Part shown: one piece after another, positions 1 through 6,300 of the stretch
How positions within the stretch are numbered: position 1 is the stretch's first letter
Layout: every line of letters starts with the position of its first letter
Assembly (NCBI GenBank): GCA_937888775.1
Contig: CALAQT010000023.1
Span: 1-11,304, forward strand
Reading direction: 5' to 3'
Origin: an uncultured Actinomycetes bacterium
GTDB taxonomy: Bacteria > Actinomycetota > Thermoleophilia > Solirubrobacterales > Solirubrobacteraceae
Length of the DNA stretch: 11,304 bases
Notes under the pieces: generated by a model
The model's input: only the letters and a program-made list of their open reading frames with translations
The model's database searches: none
Told to the model about the DNA's origin: nothing
Translations under genes and position numbers: made by a program

Positions 1-566
1 GACTCGTAGTTCACCCATGCAAGCCACTCATCACGAGCCACGCCCCGAACTTCCCTTCACCGGGCGATGACGGCTCCTGGCACGCGATAGCGCAAGCGAG
101 CGATGGGCTGCGCTGCCGGAGAAAAGCACAAGCGGATCGAGCGTTGGCGCCCAGCCGATAACCGGCCGCGCCGGCGCCGAACGGTGCGCTCACAATTGGG
201 CGATTGCGCAAGTCCGATGGCCACGCCGGCGAGCTGCGGCGGACTGCTGCTTCCAGCGCTTGTGCTTGCAGCCGTTACGGATCGCAGCTAGCGATCCGCG
301 CCGCCCTGCTGCCCGCGCCAAGCAGGGCTCTGCCGGCGCCGGGGCAGATGCTCGCCGACGAACGAAAGCAGGGGCCGTCGCTGTGCTGCTGGATCCGGCT
401 GCAAGGAGCAGCCTGCTGTGCGGGATTCGGGGCGGCCGAGAGTTCTGCGTGTTCGTGAACGCAGCAGTGTCAGTCGAGCGCGGCTGGTGCATCGCGCGGG
501 TGCTCGAAGCAGGCCTTCGCCGCGCGAGATGACCGGCGTCGTTGCTGTAGGAGGGTGCGCCTTGGT
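1..566. other. gene-free stretch, no supported feature
   Basis: Several short overlapping frames exist on both strands, but all are rich in Arg, Ala, Ser and Pro, as expected from random GC-rich DNA, and none shows a recognisable domain or a convincing ribosome site. Two small inverted repeats are visible: a 6-bp stem with 5-nt loop at 397-413 and a 6-bp stem with 8-nt loop at 445-464. Neither is followed by a T-run. The phosphotransferase gene ends at 567, so these could lie in its 3' region, but both are over 100 bp past its stop. I see no tRNA, coding relic or insertion sequence end here. Confidence 0.6.
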
Positions 567-1487
567 TCAGCTACGCTCCCAGGCGACACCCTGGGCTAAG
601 GCAGCCTGAAGAACGTCGGCCGCGTCCTCCCATGGGGCGGGCTGGCCGCCCAGTTGCCACCGACGGTGGACGAATTGGATGCCGGCCACTGCGGTCCACC
701 ACCGTGCGTCGGCGACGCTCGGGCGCCAACAGTCCTCCAGGGCCCCGAGATACCCGTCGATGACGGAACGCGCTCGAGATCGGTGATCGCGAGCCTGGAA
801 CCCGCTCGGCCCGGCTCCGAGCAGGGCGATGAATACCAAGCGCGCGAGATCGAGTCCTCGGGGAGCTACGTGGGCCTCCTCCCAGTCGATCAGCGTTCCG
901 TCGCGGCCGTCGTCGAGGAAGTTGCCGGGGCCGGGGTCCCCATGGGTCAGGACGAGCGGGCTGGGCCGCGGGACCTCCGGGGACGCGAGAAGCTCCCAGT
1001 CCGGGATGGCTGCGGCGAGCAGGGCGAGCCGATCGCCCAGGTCGCTGAGACGCTGCGCGTGCTGTTGGCCGAACGCCGATCGAGGACGGGCAACTGGTTG
1101 TTCGGTGCGACCGGCCTGCCGACACGAGCGAGCGCCTGTCCCATTCGCCGCCACCCGTTCTCGGTTGTCGGCGGCTCGCCAGGGCGACGCTCGGTGGCAG
1201 GCGAGGCGCTCACCATCAACCACGGTCGCGCCGGCTGCCAGCAGCCGAGGCGCAGGACCGCCGTCCATGGCGAGCTGTCTCAGCGCTTGTTCCTCGCGCT
1301 CCAGCGCGCCTGGGATGCGCTCGAGCTTGACGGCCACTGGTTCCTCGGTCTCCCGCAGAGCTCCGAACAGGACCTCATGCCGGGTTCCCTGCGCCGGTCG
1401 GGTCTGAATGCGAACCGACGGGCCGTCGTCGATGAATATTTCTTCCTGCACGCGGGAGATGATCCACTCGCGCGACTTTCGACACAA
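567..1487 (-). CDS. APH/choline-kinase-like phosphotransferase with two compensating frameshifts
   Basis: This is a protein of the aminoglycoside phosphotransferase (APH/ChoK) fold, predicted to transfer phosphate from ATP to a small hydroxylated substrate in the cytoplasm. The 306-residue frame shows VAVK near residue 54 (candidate ATP lysine), the catalytic loop THGDPGPGN at 181-189 (His182, Asp184, Asn189), and LIDWE at 199-203 (metal-binding Asp201). Residues of about 98-124 (nucleotides ~1116-1196) do not look like the family. There the alternative minus frame gives a much better sequence, PGEPPTTENGWRRMGQALAR, before the main frame resumes. This implies two nearby compensating indels. 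The listed start is TTG at 1487, only 8 bp from the divergent neighbour's GTG; a GTG near 1451 is an alternative start. Substrate is unknown: antibiotic, choline and fructosamine-type kinases share these motifs. The family call is good; an intact protein is uncertain. Confidence 0.72.
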   Translation of the reverse strand: MCRKSREWIISRVQEEIFIDDGPSVRIQTRPAQGTRHEVLFGALRETEEPVAVKLERIPGALEREEQALRQLAMDGGPAPRLLAAGATVVDGERLACHRASPWRAADNRERVAANGTGARSCRQAGRTEQPVARPRSAFGQQHAQRLSDLGDRLALLAAAIPDWELLASPEVPRPSPLVLTHGDPGPGNFLDDGRDGTLIDWEEAHVAPRGLDLARLVFIALLGAGPSGFQARDHRSRARSVIDGYLGALEDCWRPSVADARWWTAVAGIQFVHRRWQLGGQPAPWEDAADVLQAALAQGVAWERS

Positions 1488-1495
1488 TCGAGAGG

Positions 1496-2320
1496 GTGAG
1501 CGAAGAGGCGATCAAAGCGGTCAGCCAGGACGGCTGGAGCGTCATCCGAGCCGCGGTGGACCTCGCCGAGAACCGGCTCGGAGACCGGTTGCTCTCCGCG
1601 TACGCAATCGGCAGCCTCGCCCACGGCGGGTTCGCCCCAGCCGTCAGCGACGTCGACCTCGCGCTACTCACCACAGATCATGAGTCCGACATGACGCAGA
1701 TCGTCGCCGCGGTCACCGCCACGGTCGCAAAGACGCACAAGCTCGGAGACCGCCTCTCGGTCTTTCATGCCCCCTGGGCAGGGTTCGCAGACCCGCCGCC
1801 CGGTGCGCGCTTTCCACCAATCGACCGTTTCGATCTCATGCGCTACGGAGTCCTGGTCCATGGCACGGACCTGCGAGCCACTCACGCCACCCCGCCCACC
1901 GCCGCCGAGATCCGCGCGCACGCCGTCGACTCCGCCCTGCGCCGCGTCACCCCCGCGCAGCTCGCCGAGGACCTCGAACAGCTCAAGGCCGGCGGAGTCA
2001 CCGTCCACGACGCCACCAAGCTCGTGCTCTGGCCCATCCGCCTGCAGCACGTCTGCGACGCCGGGCAGGCCACCGGAAACGCCGATGCCGTCGACCACTA
2101 CCTCGGTCTCTCCAGCGCTGCCCACCGCTCCCTCACACAAGACGCGCTCAGCTGGCGAGACTTCGCCGCGGTCCCAGACCCCAACGGCGCGCTGCAGAGG
2201 ATCACCAACGAGATCCATCTGCTCCACGCTGAGGTCTTCCAGCGCCTTGGCGAGCGACCCGACATTCCCCGACACCACGAGCTCGCCGAGCGCGCCCGGC
2301 AACTCGCCGCAAGAACATGA
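1496..2320 (+). CDS. nucleotidyltransferase-domain protein
   Basis: A 274-residue protein with the minimal nucleotidyltransferase signature. GSLAHGGFAPAVSDVDLALL at residues 39-58 contains the Gly-Ser pair (39-40) and the two metal-binding acids Asp52 and Asp54. The family moves a nucleoside monophosphate from NTP to a protein, RNA or small-molecule acceptor. The remaining ~200 residues are largely helical and probably bind the acceptor, which I cannot name. The GTG start follows GAGAGG-type purines immediately upstream. The gene overlaps the next one by four bases (ATGA), so the two are probably translationally coupled. It is divergent from a phosphotransferase with almost no spacer. Aminoglycoside adenylyltransferases belong to this superfamily, so resistance is possible, but nothing here is specific for it. 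Confidence 0.8.
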   Translation: MSEEAIKAVSQDGWSVIRAAVDLAENRLGDRLLSAYAIGSLAHGGFAPAVSDVDLALLTTDHESDMTQIVAAVTATVAKTHKLGDRLSVFHAPWAGFADPPPGARFPPIDRFDLMRYGVLVHGTDLRATHATPPTAAEIRAHAVDSALRRVTPAQLAEDLEQLKAGGVTVHDATKLVLWPIRLQHVCDAGQATGNADAVDHYLGLSSAAHRSLTQDALSWRDFAAVPDPNGALQRITNEIHLLHAEVFQRLGERPDIPRHHELAERARQLAART

Positions 2321-2733
2321 ACCTGCCGCTCACCGGACGATGCAACTGCGGCGCAGTCGCCTTCGAGATCACCGAGCCGCTCATCAGCTCCACCTACTGT
2401 CACTGCACCCGCTGCCAACGCCGCACCGGCACCGGAGCCTCAGCCAACGCCCGAGTAGCGAGCGAGGGGTTCCACATCCTGCGGGGAGCCGACCGCCTGC
2501 GCTCCTGGGCACCCGCGGACGGCGCGGAGAAATTCTTCTGCGGCGACTGCGGCTCGGCAATGTTCAGCCGCGGCAACAACGCCTGGATCGGCGTCCGCCT
2601 CGGCGTCATCGACGGAGACCCCGGCATCCGGCCAACCGCTCACCAATATGTCGACTACGCAGCCGTATGGGAACCACTCCCCGACGACGGACTGCCCCGC
2701 CACCCCGAAAGCGCCCGAGCTCGTAACGCCTGA
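2317..2733 (+). CDS. GFA/CENP-V family zinc-binding protein
   Basis: A 138-residue protein of the GFA family (glutathione-dependent formaldehyde-activating enzyme-like, also called CENP-V/GFA). The zinc ligands are all visible: C9-x-C11-G near the N-terminus, C28-H-C30-x2-C33-Q, and C75-G-D-C78-G. The length is normal for the single-domain family. Members form a Zn-rich beta fold. Some act in S-(hydroxymethyl)glutathione formation, but most bacterial members have no proven reaction, so I do not assign formaldehyde chemistry. The ATG overlaps the TGA of the upstream nucleotidyltransferase, giving a two-gene operon. The gene looks intact and ends with TGA at 2731-2733. The R2 repeat begins about 55 bp downstream. 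Confidence 0.85.
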   Translation: MNLPLTGRCNCGAVAFEITEPLISSTYCHCTRCQRRTGTGASANARVASEGFHILRGADRLRSWAPADGAEKFFCGDCGSAMFSRGNNAWIGVRLGVIDGDPGIRPTAHQYVDYAAVWEPLPDDGLPRHPESARARNA

Positions 2734-2789
2734 TTGCCGTCGTTTACCAGAGCCCCGCTTTGGCGAAGGGACGCGGCGCGGTCTTGCTT

Positions 2790-2924
2790 TCAGCTTCGTC
2801 GCCCGTGCGGCCACCAGGCCGGCGCTGCCGCTTCGAGTCGCCGTTGGCCCGGAGCGGAAGCTCGAACCGGTCGCCTTCACGGCGACGGGGCGACTGCAGG
2901 TTCGTGAAAGCGGAAGTGATCGAT
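2790..2924 (+). repeat. R2 direct repeat, copy a
   Basis: This is the first of two copies of a ~135-bp degenerate repeat; the other lies at 3999-4133 in the same orientation. The core 2810-2916 aligns to 4019-4125 over 107 bases without a gap, with 21 differences by hand count (~80% identity). The best-kept blocks are GGCGCTGCCGCTTCGA and CTGCAGGTTCGTGAA. An internal hairpin at 2870-2886 has a 6-bp stem (GTCGCC/GGCGAC) and a 5-nt loop; in copy b it persists with one mismatch and one wobble. Both copies are open in the same minus frame, but most differences are non-synonymous, so coding is unlikely. I do not recognise the family. An attachment site, a MITE or a structured RNA are all possible. 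Confidence 0.7.
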
Positions 2925-3017
2925 GGGCCTGGGCACGCAGCTGCTCGTCCTCAGAAGCAGGCACCTGTCAGTGGCCGCTGCTCCAGGATCGAAGCGGCTG
3001 TCTGCGGATCCTCAGAC

Positions 3018-3236
3018 CTATCGCGGACAAAAGCCCGAGCAGAGCACCCGCATCCAGCCTATGCGCCCGTCGCGCTCCGTGTGGTACGCCTGTTGCTCAA
3101 CCACGAACGGTCCGTCCGGGTTGCGACCCTCAAGCCGGTAGGACACGCGCGCGCGATCGGTGAATGAACCGCTCTCGCTCGCACCAGGCGCTCGAGCTGT
3201 CTGACTCCCCAAACCAATTTTACAGAACGTCCTCAA
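3018..3236 (-). pseudogene. C-terminal relic of an NTF2-like (SnoaL-type) protein
   Basis: The minus-strand frame ends with a stretch (3018-3164) that looks like a true protein C-terminus. It includes VSYRLEGRNPDGPFVVEQQA and GRIGWMRVLCSGF, the beta-strand pattern I associate with small NTF2-like/SnoaL-like proteins of actinobacteria. Upstream residues encoded by 3165-3236 do not resemble the family. The N-terminal half seems to survive in other minus frames up to about 3360, where LAFAELTKILHP is typical of the first helix and strand, but that frame is interrupted by stops. I read this as an NTF2-like gene broken by several frameshifts. No function can be given, since the fold serves many enzymes and binding proteins. 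It lies on the same strand as, and just downstream of, the DsrE-like gene. Confidence 0.6.
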
Positions 3237-3400
3237 CCAGCGCGCGCGGGCCTGATGCCTCCCAAGCCCGTCCCGCTGTGAGCCCGCGAAAGTCCGATCT
3301 CGGGGTGCAGAATCTTGGTCAACTCAGCAAAGGCGAGCCAGAGCGTCGACGAATGGCCGCCCGAGCGGCGCCCTGGTATTGGCGTTTTGGTGGTGAGTTC

Positions 3401-3766
3401 TCAGTAGCTGAAGATTGATGCATCGTCATCCCCGATCCATTCGAGCATCGGTGTCGCACCGACGAGCGTCGCGTTCGAAATCAGCGCGCTCTCGTCGAGC
3501 TTGCGGGCGTTGAAGCAGATCGGACAGACCAGAAGCTGCCCCTTAGCCTCGGCGTACTGCTCAACCAACCGCGACAACGGCGGGCATCCATCGCACGCCA
3601 CCGCTTCGGCGTGGCCGGGGATCGCTAGCCTCACCGCCTCCTTGGTTAGCCACATTGCCACGCTCTGACCCCGCTGAACAGCAGCTCCAGCGACCAGGAA
3701 TGCCACGGTCACGCGCTCTGAATCCTCTAGTCCCGTCGCCAGGTTGATCAACACCTTGCGCGCCAT
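3401..3766 (-). CDS. DsrE/DsrF-like family protein
   Basis: A 121-residue protein of the DsrE-like sulfur-relay fold. It starts with the family's beta strand and polar loop (VLINLATGLEDSERV), has the hydrophobic helix AFLVAGAAVQRG, and ends with VGATPMLEWIG, typical of the small DsrE-like proteins beside sulfur-transfer genes. Cys58/Cys61 and a CPIC pair (Cys81/Cys84) are candidates for persulfide carriage or metal binding. ATG at 3766 is chosen over the GTG at 3769, because the strong GAGGGG site lies about 5 nt before the ATG but only 2 nt before the GTG. No sulfurtransferase, TusA or rhodanese gene is near, so the partner is unknown. The gene looks intact among degenerate DNA and is flanked on both sides by R2 repeats. 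Confidence 0.85.
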   Translation of the reverse strand: MARKVLINLATGLEDSERVTVAFLVAGAAVQRGQSVAMWLTKEAVRLAIPGHAEAVACDGCPPLSRLVEQYAEAKGQLLVCPICFNARKLDESALISNATLVGATPMLEWIGDDDASIFSY

Positions 3767-4254
3767 CACTCCCCCTCAACTCGCTATATGGACCCGTCAT
3801 GAGAACTATCGCCGCTCATGCAGCGCGACGCAAATGAGGAGTCTCCCAAGCCGCGCGGGGCCGGCTGGACGCGACCGCCGCGAATACCTCGCGATGCACC
3901 GCGGCGGCCAATAGGAGCAGTCGTCGCAGCTCTGACCAGCGGCTCAGGACTCCTGCAATCGAACGATCTGAGCAGTCTCGGTGAGCGCCTTCGACGCTCC
4001 TGCTTTGTCGCGCAGGCAGCCACCAGGTAGGCGCTGCCGCTTCGACTGGTCGCCGGCCCGAAGCAGAAGCTGAAATCAGTCGCCTTGGTGGTGTCGAGGC
4101 GGCTGCAGGTTCGTGAATGCGGAAGCGAGCGAACGCCTAGGCCGTTGCGGCTACGGACCCAACCCATCTGCGGTCTTGGGTCACGTTTTTGTCCTCAACA
4201 ACGTGATCACGTCGCCAGCGACGGACCCGCTGATCTGGGCGGTCGGCGGCCTGG
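3767..4254. other. spacer between DsrE-like and hydrolase genes; holds R2 copy b
   Basis: This 488-bp stretch has no supported gene. It holds the ribosome site of the DsrE-like gene next to 3770 and the second R2 repeat at 3999-4133. A 12-bp perfect palindrome (ACGTGATCACGT) at 4201-4212 sits about 40 bp past the stop of the hydrolase gene, but such a palindrome is expected by chance a few times in a window this size. I see no convincing terminator or promoter. Confidence 0.55.
3999..4133 (+). repeat. R2 direct repeat, copy b
   Basis: This copy is in the same orientation as 2790-2924 and 1209 bp downstream of it. The core 4019-4125 shares ~80% identity with copy a and has the same length. 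The region equivalent to the copy-a hairpin (around 4079-4095) keeps four Watson-Crick pairs and one G-T pair, with one mismatch. This copy stands 5' of the minus-strand DsrE-like gene, whereas copy a stands 3' of the plus-strand GFA gene. The repeat is therefore not tied to one position relative to genes. Confidence 0.7.
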
Positions 4255-5133
4255 TCAGGTGACGGCGAGAGTCCGCAGCAGCTCGAGGCGCTGATCGGGA
4301 GTGCTCAGGTGCCCGCCATGTTCATCGACGAACACCTCAGCACCTGGGACGTGCGCTGCTAGCCATTTGCCGTGGGCGGCGGGAACGAGCACGTCCGTGG
4401 CGCCGTAGCGGATCTCCACCGGCACTCGTAGCTCCTGGAGGTCAAAACCCCAGGGCTGGACAAACGCGAGATCGTCGTCCACCCACCCCCAAGCACCGGT
4501 GGCGAACATCTCGTGAGTTGCGGCACGCAATGTCTCGCGGACGCCGGGATCTCTTAGGACCGTGCGATCGGACTCGGAGAGCTCGATGTCGGCGAGCAGC
4601 GCGGTTGGGTCCTCGTCAACACGGTCAAGAGATTCCTGCGCCTGGCGCTGCAGCTCGGGGGCAAGCACGCCCTCGCCGGTGAGAGCCCAGCCAAATTCCC
4701 TCACGTTGACGCGATCCATCCCGTCAAACCAGTCGAGATCTTCGGCGTCGTAGGGCGCAAATCCGACCACGCACGCCACCCGCGATACGCGCTCGGGCAG
4801 ACGAGCGGCTATCGCCAGGGCGTGAGGGCCGCCGCCTGACCCGCCGCTCACCGCGAAGCGCTGGATATCGAGGGCGTCAGCGATCGTCGCGACATCGCTG
4901 ACACAGTCGACCACGCGGCGTCCAGGCTGGCGGGTAGAGCGCCCGTAGCCTGGCCGGTCATAAGTGACCAGACGCAGGCCCGCGGTGCTTACGCGAGACA
5001 AGTCCGGGTGGCGGCCGCTCAGGCGACAACCGGGGGTGCCGTGGATCACAAAGACCGGCGCGCCCGCCGGATCACCGACCTCCTCAAAGGCCAACGTGCG
5101 TCCATCGCCCACCTCGACAGTCCCCGCGCTCAC
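4255..5133 (-). CDS. alpha/beta-hydrolase fold protein
   Basis: A serine hydrolase-type protein of about 292 residues from the GTG at 5133. The strand and oxyanion loop VIHGTPGCR lies at 29-37, DRPGYGRS at 59-66, and the nucleophile elbow SGGSGGGPH has Ser99. The acid is probably Asp247 in GATDVLVP and the base His275 in EHGGH, completing Ser-Asp-His. The layout matches the general alpha/beta-hydrolase_1 family, which includes esterases, lactonases and epoxide hydrolases; the substrate cannot be read. The frame is open upstream to 5199, but residues before GTG 5133 do not look like the family, and a GGGG purine run sits about 5 nt before that GTG. The gene appears to be transcribed alone. Confidence 0.85.
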   Translation of the reverse strand: MSAGTVEVGDGRTLAFEEVGDPAGAPVFVIHGTPGCRLSGRHPDLSRVSTAGLRLVTYDRPGYGRSTRQPGRRVVDCVSDVATIADALDIQRFAVSGGSGGGPHALAIAARLPERVSRVACVVGFAPYDAEDLDWFDGMDRVNVREFGWALTGEGVLAPELQRQAQESLDRVDEDPTALLADIELSESDRTVLRDPGVRETLRAATHEMFATGAWGWVDDDLAFVQPWGFDLQELRVPVEIRYGATDVLVPAAHGKWLAAHVPGAEVFVDEHGGHLSTPDQRLELLRTLAVT

Positions 5134-5487
5134 CCAGCCCCACAGTGCACAGTTCTCACTCGTCCAGACTACCCGGGCCGACGGCACCGCCGAAACCACG
5201 TTGAGTCACGTTTCGGCCATTTTCGTGATCCACGGCCACCGGATCAGTGGGTGCCTAGCGCAAACGTGCCTCGGCTGGCTTTGAGAGGACCGGATCCGCG
5301 AAGCTCCCGCTTAGTCGCCATTCCGGCACTCTTGATCAGGCTACCGCTCACAGCGAATTCCAGAACCACGAGCGAGGCTCGCGTCGCGGAGAAAGCAGGG
5401 CCGCCGGGACACAACGACGACTTCCCTGCTCCTCGCCAGGAGCAGGACAAGCTCCCTTCGGCGATATGGCTATCAGGAGCAGCGGGT
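5134..5487. other. spacer between hydrolase and toxin-like gene
   Basis: The frames in this 354-bp region on both strands resemble no known family. The one clear structure is the hairpin at 5425-5446, described separately. The promoter of the hydrolase gene must lie here, but I see no good -35/-10 pair. The minus frame 5244-5510 is open for 88 codons and contains ordinary-looking hydrophobic stretches, but it overlaps the hairpin and has no ribosome site, so I leave it uncalled. Confidence 0.5.
5425..5446 (-). terminator. hairpin downstream of the DUF5615/DUF433 operon
   Basis: CCTGCTCCT and AGGAGCAGG form a perfect 9-bp stem around a 4-nt loop. It lies 41 bp past the stop of the toxin-like gene, which is the expected place for a terminator. 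There is no T-run on the minus strand after the stem, so this would be the tail-less type often proposed in high-GC actinobacteria. Confidence 0.5.
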
Positions 5488-5856
5488 TCAAGGGATGATC
5501 GGGAGAGCACGTAGTCGGATGCGCCCCGGCTCCACCACGACCACGCTGCCGTGCTCGAGCCCTGGCTCGATGGCGCCGAGATTGGCTAGAAGAAGTTCGG
5601 CCTGACGCTCCGGCCTGCGCTCGGTGCCGTGGCGGAAGAGGACGACCGACGGCGTCTTGCCATGGCGCGCCGCGAGCAACGTCCCGAAGTCGGTGTCGGC
5701 GGAGACGACACGCCGTTCGTCGCCGGCACGATCGAGGATCTCCGCGTCGCCGGCGGCCTGCAGGTCAGAGTCGCGGACGTGTACCGCGTCGTGGCCAGCG
5801 ATGCGTAGCCGCTCGGCGACCAGCGGCGAGAGCGCGTTATCGATCAGGAACTTCAA
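5488..5856 (-). CDS. DUF5615 PIN-like protein (putative toxin partner)
   Basis: A 122-residue protein of the DUF5615 PIN-like family, related to the Mut7-C/VapC nuclease fold. It opens with [17 protein letters not shown] (Asp6), has the HDAVHVRD strand, and carries SADTDFG with acids Asp54 and Asp56, which together form the expected metal site. A toxic RNase role is inferred from the fold and pairing; no member-specific substrate is visible. The start is TTG at 5856, whose last two bases begin the TGA of the DUF433 gene (TTGA overlap), so translation is probably coupled and dependent on the antitoxin-like gene. The frame is open further upstream, but those residues overlap DUF433 and are spurious. 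The gene looks intact. Confidence 0.85.
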   Translation of the reverse strand: MKFLIDNALSPLVAERLRIAGHDAVHVRDSDLQAAGDAEILDRAGDERRVVSADTDFGTLLAARHGKTPSVVLFRHGTERRPERQAELLLANLGAIEPGLEHGSVVVVEPGRIRLRALPIIP

Positions 5857-6080
5857 CCGGCGGCGAGAGGCAGCTCGCGCTCTCTGACGGCCTCTGCCGC
5901 GTACTGCAGCGCCTCGCGGATGTCCTCGGCCTCGAGGTCGGGATACGCGTCGAGGATCTCCTGGTGGCTCATCCCGTCGGCCACCATGCCCACCACCGTG
6001 GCGACGGGTATGCGAAGGCCCCGGATGCACGGAACCCCGTCCATCTGATCCGGCCGCACGGTGATCCGGGTGAATGTCAT
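5853..6080 (-). CDS. DUF433 protein (putative antitoxin)
   Basis: A 75-residue DUF433 protein. The family's core is evident: an early strand ([10 protein letters not shown]), then [20 protein letters not shown] and [20 protein letters not shown], a helix-turn-helix-like fold. DUF433 genes are commonly found directly before DUF5615 PIN-like genes, and the pair is treated as a putative type II toxin-antitoxin module; that role is inferred, not shown. ATG at 6080 is chosen because the family N-terminus begins there. The next upstream in-frame start would lie inside the direct repeat. There is no strong Shine-Dalgarno, and a -10-like box sits 7 bp before the ATG, so the message may be leaderless. 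The repeat begins only 14 bp upstream. Confidence 0.85.
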   Translation of the reverse strand: MTFTRITVRPDQMDGVPCIRGLRIPVATVVGMVADGMSHQEILDAYPDLEAEDIREALQYAAEAVRERELPLAAG

Positions 6081-6087
6081 TAACTTC

Positions 6088-6116
6088 AGGCTACTCGCCA
6101 ATCACGACGATGCGAA
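6088..6116 (-). promoter_or_regulatory. candidate promoter of the DUF433-DUF5615 operon
   Basis: On the minus strand, TTCGCA (6111-6116) and TAGCCT (6088-6093) are separated by exactly 17 bp. They match the sigma70 consensus at four and three of six positions. The -10-like box ends 7 bp before the ATG, which fits a leaderless transcript. The -35-like box lies inside the direct repeat and the -10-like box just outside it. The match is modest. Confidence 0.3.
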
Positions 6117-6192
6117 GCCGATGAGCAGCGAAGAGCGTGTCCCAAACCGTGTCCCAACCTCCGCAAATATGACCCCGTCCAGCCTCACCTAA
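6094..6192 (+). pseudogene. C-terminal tail of a lost integrase (putative), copy 1
   Basis: A plus-strand frame ends at TAA 6190-6192 with the tail MSSEERVPNRVPTSANMTP. Copy 2 at 11094-11192 has the same frame and a stop (TAG) at the same position, with MSSEKRVPNRVPSSADMTP (its first codon is GTG). A reading frame that stops just before a tRNA-derived att core is the usual arrangement of tyrosine integrases at their attP. The tail itself is not diagnostic, and the catalytic Arg/His/Tyr region is absent. The alternative is a 23-residue small protein starting at 6121. Confidence 0.45.
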
Positions 6193-6237
6193 GCTGACCA
6201 AATCCCCAATAACCACGGGGAATCGCGGCCCCGGGCG

Positions 6238-6300
6238 CGGCCTTCAAGACTGGTAGGGCCGGGCAGCCCCTGGCTTGGAAGGTTCGATTCCTTCGCCGCG
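6238..6300 (+). pseudogene. 3' half of a tRNA-Sec-like gene (attachment-site remnant), copy 1
   Basis: The anticodon loop reads CTTCAAG, with UCA in the anticodon position. It is followed by a long variable arm (GCCGGG/CCTGGC, 6258-6274, with one G-T pair). The T arm is perfect (GAAGG-TTCGATT-CCTTC, 6278-6294), and the acceptor 3' strand GCCGCG abuts it. This order and the UCA point to selC. The anticodon stem is poor and there is no room for a D arm: only 10 nt separate it from a possible 5' acceptor strand CGCGGC at 6224-6229. It is therefore a partial tRNA, as left at the non-restored end of an island inserted in a tRNA gene, and not a working tRNA. Confidence 0.65.

Noticed and set aside
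445..464. A possible third R2 copy sharing GTTCGTGAA, with a small hairpin
   Set aside because: Only about 20 bp around this 9-mer resemble R2, and the upstream 100 bp do not align convincingly.
1767..2726. A 319-residue plus-strand open frame
   Set aside because: It is out of frame with the nucleotidyltransferase and GFA genes and is a Ser/Pro/Arg-rich shadow.
4201..4212. A 12-bp perfect palindrome ACGTGATCACGT
   Set aside because: About three such palindromes are expected by chance in 11 kb, and it is not at a promoter.
5244..5510. An 88-codon minus-strand frame before the hydrolase gene
   Set aside because: No ribosome site or domain; it spans the probable terminator hairpin and overlaps the toxin gene end.
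6121..6192. A 23-residue small protein encoded in each repeat
   Set aside because: There is no ribosome site before 6121 or 11121, and the frame is open upstream to the repeat edge. The tail of a longer lost gene explains it better, though I cannot exclude a small protein.
6224..6300. The tRNA-like segment as a complete functional tRNA or allo-tRNA
   Set aside because: An acceptor 5' strand CGCGGC can be paired, but only 10 nt lie between it and the anticodon arm, the anticodon stem has mismatches in both copies, and those 10 nt are among the least conserved in the repeat. A partial tRNA fits better.
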